NCBI GenBank assembly: GCA_023393755.1
Contig: JAEXCA010000159.1
Coordinates: 1 to 8,248 of the forward strand
From: Actinomycetes bacterium
Lineage (GTDB): Bacteria; Actinomycetota; Actinomycetes; Propionibacteriales; Propionibacteriaceae
DNA: 8,248 nucleotides
Reading direction: 5' to 3'
Shown: one piece after another, positions 6,261-8,248 of the stretch
Numbering within the stretch: the stretch's first letter is position 1
How the letters are laid out: each line of letters begins with the position of its first letter
Translations under genes and position numbers: made by a program
Notes under the pieces: generated by a model
Told to the model about the DNA's origin: nothing
Databases searched by the model: none
Seen by the model: the letters and a program-made list of their open reading frames with translations, nothing else

Positions 6261-6992
6261 TCAGTGCGCGTACCAGATGGCCTTGGGACGGGTGTAGAGC
6301 GACAGCGACGCCCTGGCCAGATCCTGCCCCCAGCCGGATTCCTTCCAACCGCCGAACGGGCTGGCATGGTCGTAGCAGCCGTAGCGGTTGATGAAGACCT
6401 GGCCGGCCTGCAGAGCGTTGGCCACCCGCTGCGACCTGGCGATGTCACCGGTCCAGAAGCCGGCGGCCAGGCCGTACGGGCTGTCGTTGGCGATCCGGAT
6501 CGCCTCCTCCTCGCCGTCGAACGGGATCACGGTCAGCACCGGCCCGAAGATCTCCTCCTGGGCGATCCGCATGTCGTTGGTGCAGTCGACGAAGACCGTC
6601 GGGTTGAGGTAGAAGCCGTTCTCATTGCCGGGTTCGACGTTCCGGTCGCCGCCGACCAGCAGCCGCGCGCCCTCGTCGCACCCGATCCCGATGTAGGTCA
6701 GGATGCTGCTGAAGTGCTCCTCGGAGACCTGCGGGCCCTGGTTCGACCAGTCCGAGAACGGGTCGCCGACCCGCCAGTTCGCGTACTGCTCGGCCAGCCC
6801 CTGCAGCACCTGGTCGTAGACCGGACGTTCCACCAGCAGCCGGGTGGGCTCGGAGCACTTCTCGCCCTTGCCGGTGAAGGTGAGTTGCCAGGAGCGGGCG
6901 ATCGCCTGCTCGAGGTCGACGGTGTCGGCGAAGATGATGTTCGGCGACTTGCCGCCCAGTTCGAGGGAGACCGTCTTCAGGTTCGAATCCGC
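6261..6992 (-). pseudogene. Aldehyde dehydrogenase, C-terminal half only
   Basis: About 243 residues remain of a protein that is normally near 490. Similarity starts at ADSNLKTVSLELGGKSP, the middle of the family, and runs to the normal end. The catalytic glutamate (LELGGK, codon 6960-6962), the catalytic cysteine (GEKC, codon 6855-6857), the EEIFGPVLTV segment, SPYGLAAGFW and SPFGGWKESG are all present. The NAD-binding N-terminal half is absent. Upstream on this strand the sequence is antisense to an oxidase gene and does not resemble an aldehyde dehydrogenase in any frame, so this is not a frameshift. The best upstream in-frame ATG would be at 7103, giving a non-homologous lead-in. The fragment should not fold as an active enzyme. 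Its family could include betaine-aldehyde or other aliphatic aldehyde dehydrogenases. It is followed after 13 bases by the alcohol dehydrogenase gene. Confidence 0.88.
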
Positions 6993-7010
6993 CGAGTCGT
7001 GGGGGGTCGA
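6990..7010. other. Rearrangement or assembly junction
   Basis: To the left, on the minus strand, lies the aldehyde dehydrogenase from its middle to its end. To the right, on the plus strand, lies the FAD oxidase from its late part to its end. Both similarities stop within about 20 bases of each other, and both genes point away from the point. There is no insertion sequence, direct repeat, terminal inverted repeat or tRNA at the junction. This is the pattern left by deletion between divergent genes, by an inversion endpoint, or by a chimeric assembly. Confidence 0.7.
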
Positions 7011-7467
7011 GCAGATCAGGCAGGAGCGCCAGGAGATCCGCGAGACCTCCGAGATCGGGTTCACCACCGAGGTCTCCGGGTCGTGGTCGGTGATCAACGA
7101 CATCTACCAGACCACCGTCGAGCGGGTCCGCGCCGAGATCCCCAACCTCACCTGGATCGGCGGGCACTCCTCGCACAGCTACCAGACCGGCACGAACATG
7201 TATTTCGTCTACTACTACCGGGTCGATTGCGAACCGGCCGACGAGGTCGACACCTATCACGTGCCGGTCAACCGGATCATCTGCGAACAGGCGCTGGCCC
7301 TGGGCGGATCGATCGTTCACCACCATGGCATCGGGAAGGCCCGGACGCCATGGACCCGGGCGGAGCACGGCTCCGCCTACCGCCTGTTGCACACCTTGAA
7401 GACCGCCTTCGATCCCAACCAGATCATGAATGCCGGAACCATCTTCCCGATTTCAGAGGGGAATTAA
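7000..7467 (+). pseudogene. FAD-linked oxidase (VAO/GlcD type), C-terminal fragment
   Basis: About 155 residues remain of a family whose members are usually 450-570 long. The readable part begins near IRQERQEIRETSEIGF and continues with EVSGSWSVINDIY, IGGHSSHSYQTGTN and FVYYYRVD. It then has the conserved HHHGIGK motif (codons 7318-7338) and ends in the family's usual RTPWTRAEHGSAY, LKTAFDPNQIMN-GTIFP. This is the substrate-capping FAD-oxidase C-terminal domain, as in alkyldihydroxyacetonephosphate synthase, glycolate oxidase and vanillyl-alcohol-type oxidases. The FAD-binding PP-loop domain is missing. The frame stays open leftward to 6844, but that part is only antisense to the aldehyde dehydrogenase remnant. 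Four bases separate its stop from the transporter start, so the two were one operon. Without the FAD domain no activity is expected. Confidence 0.82.
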
Positions 7468-7470
7468 TTC
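7456..7470 (+). promoter_or_regulatory. RBS and AT-rich palindrome before the transporter
   Basis: GAGGGG (7456-7461) is a Shine-Dalgarno sequence 10 bases before the ATG at 7472. The spacer contains GAATTAATTC (7461-7470), a perfect 10-base palindrome and the most AT-rich patch nearby. It overlaps the oxidase stop codon. It may simply keep the ribosome binding region unstructured. Confidence 0.55.
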
Positions 7471-7471
7471 A

Positions 7472-8248
7472 ATGTTGAAGAAAATCCGCCCGATAGCCTT
7501 CTGGCCACCGGTGATCCTGTTCGTAGCCGCCTGCGTCTACAACTTCGCCAGCCCCGAGGGCTTCACCACCATGATCAACGCCGCCAACAACTGGCTGATC
7601 GGCAACCTGGCCTGGGCGTTCAGCCTGGACGTCCTGGCGATGCTGGCCGTCATCGTCTGGCTGATGGTCTCCAAGTTCGGCGATGTCCGGATCGGCGGCC
7701 GCGACGCCGCCCCGATGCTGGACAACTTCCGCTACTTCTCGATCACGCTGACCTCGATCATCGCGATCGGCCTGCTGCTGTGGGGAACCGCGGAGCCGCT
7801 CTACCACTACACCGCTCCCCCGGAGTCCCTCGGCCTGGAGCCGGGCGCGCCGGAGACGGTGGTGTTCTCGGTGGCGACCATGTTCACCCACTGGAGCTTC
7901 CTGCCGCTGGCGATCTACGCGGTGCCGTGGATCATGTTCGCCTTCGCCTTCTACAACATGCGCAAGCCCTACTCGATCGCCTCCACCCTCACCCCGGTGT
8001 TCGGCAACAAGGTGCTGGGCAAGTGGGGTCAGGGACTGGACGCGATCGTGATGTACTCGCTGATCGCCGGCATGGCAGCCTCGCTGGCCAGCGGCATCCT
8101 GACCATCTCCGGTGGCGTCAACTACCTCACCGGCTTCCAGACCGGCCTGTTCATGTGGGCGGTGGTGGACATCGTGGTGGTGGTCACCTTCGTGCTCTCC
8201 TCGATCACCGGCCTGTTCAACGGCATCCGGCGGCTCTCCGAGATCAAC
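7472..8248 (+). CDS. BCCT-family transporter (5' part)
   Basis: The first 259 residues of a betaine/carnitine/choline-type secondary transporter are present; the frame continues past the window end. A short basic N-terminus (MLKKIRP) leads into hydrophobic helices at about 9-25, 43-67, 88-105, 130-160, 185-205 and 213-235. The family hallmark GLLLWGTAEPLYHY is at 100-113, and the helix-4 segment HWSFLPLAIYAV is at 140-151, followed by YNMRKPYSIASTLTPVFG. BCCT proteins import trimethylammonium or related solutes, driven by sodium or protons, or by exchange. In helix 4 the tryptophan and tyrosine of the BetP aromatic box are kept (W141, Y149), but the middle tryptophan position is L146. The glycine-rich stretch before G100 is also changed (I96, A98). 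The start codon follows GAGGGG at 10 bases and lies 4 bases after the oxidase stop. The substrate is not assignable, but catabolic uptake fits the neighbours. Confidence 0.9.
   Translation, partial: MLKKIRPIAFWPPVILFVAACVYNFASPEGFTTMINAANNWLIGNLAWAFSLDVLAMLAVIVWLMVSKFGDVRIGGRDAAPMLDNFRYFSITLTSIIAIGLLLWGTAEPLYHYTAPPESLGLEPGAPETVVFSVATMFTHWSFLPLAIYAVPWIMFAFAFYNMRKPYSIASTLTPVFGNKVLGKWGQGLDAIVMYSLIAGMAASLASGILTISGGVNYLTGFQTGLFMWAVVDIVVVVTFVLSSITGLFNGIRRLSEIN

Noticed and set aside
4727..6391. A 554-codon plus-strand open frame across the IclR and alcohol dehydrogenase region
   Set aside because: Its translation is low complexity (His, Arg, Gly, Ala, Pro) and shows no domain. The minus strand carries clear IclR and ADH motifs. 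It is a GC-rich antisense artefact.
6844..6999. Possible 5' part of the FAD oxidase in the same open frame
   Set aside because: This stretch is exactly antisense to the conserved aldehyde dehydrogenase core (LELGGK, GEKC), so its open frame is incidental.
6993..7103. Start of the aldehyde dehydrogenase at the ATG at 7103
   Set aside because: The 37 residues read upstream of ADSNLK are antisense to the oxidase and do not resemble any aldehyde dehydrogenase, so this is not a true start.
5970..7478. A 502-codon plus-strand open frame crossing the junction
   Set aside because: The protein has no recognisable motif and is out of frame with the oxidase fragment. The real signals are the ALDH on the minus strand and the oxidase in another plus frame.
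1..8248. CRISPR arrays, tRNA or rRNA genes, insertion sequences, phage or attachment sites
   Set aside because: I looked for repeated spacers, cloverleaf-like and CCA-ended segments, transposase motifs and terminal repeats, and saw none.

Overview
The window is very GC-rich, with strong G/C bias at third codon positions. It carries several actinobacterial families: a DUF2342 zinc metalloprotease, a DUF5679 zinc ribbon, and an E1-like protein followed by an ABC1 kinase. TANNNT -10 boxes also sit just upstream of start codons, as in leaderless genes. This points to an Actinomycetota chromosome. Propionibacteriales is a guess that I cannot prove from the sequence.

Left part (1-3699), conserved housekeeping-type genes. 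The 3' end of a DUF2342 metalloprotease (+) converges on a YgjP-like HELxH metallopeptidase (-). A 281-base intergenic region follows, with promoter-like signals in both directions. It leads to a 54-aa DUF5679 four-cysteine protein closed by a clear hairpin terminator. Next come an E1/ThiF-like protein of the TOMM leader-binding type and an ABC1/UbiB-type atypical kinase, 16 bases apart and probably one transcript. No peptide precursor is visible for the ThiF-like protein. I recall a similar neighbourhood in mycobacteria, so this is more likely a conserved but poorly understood actinobacterial block than a recent acquisition.

Middle (3740-6247). A GlpP-family glycerol-3-phosphate-responsive antiterminator (+, probably leaderless) stands alone with no glycerol genes nearby. 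It converges on an IclR-family regulator (-). The IclR gene lies downstream of an intact zinc-dependent medium-chain alcohol dehydrogenase, in the same direction.

Right part (6261-8248), a catabolic locus that appears broken. The C-terminal half of an aldehyde dehydrogenase (-) sits head to head with the C-terminal third of an FAD-linked oxidase (+). Both lose homology at the same place, about 6990-7010. Neither has its N-terminal half, and no promoter region lies between them. Immediately downstream of the oxidase remnant is the start of a BCCT-family transporter, which runs off the window. The simplest reading is one deletion that removed the 5' halves of a divergent gene pair together with their shared promoter. 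An inversion endpoint or an assembly chimera would look the same here. The original locus was plausibly a transporter, oxidase, alcohol dehydrogenase, aldehyde dehydrogenase and IclR pathway for an alcohol or quaternary-amine type compound.
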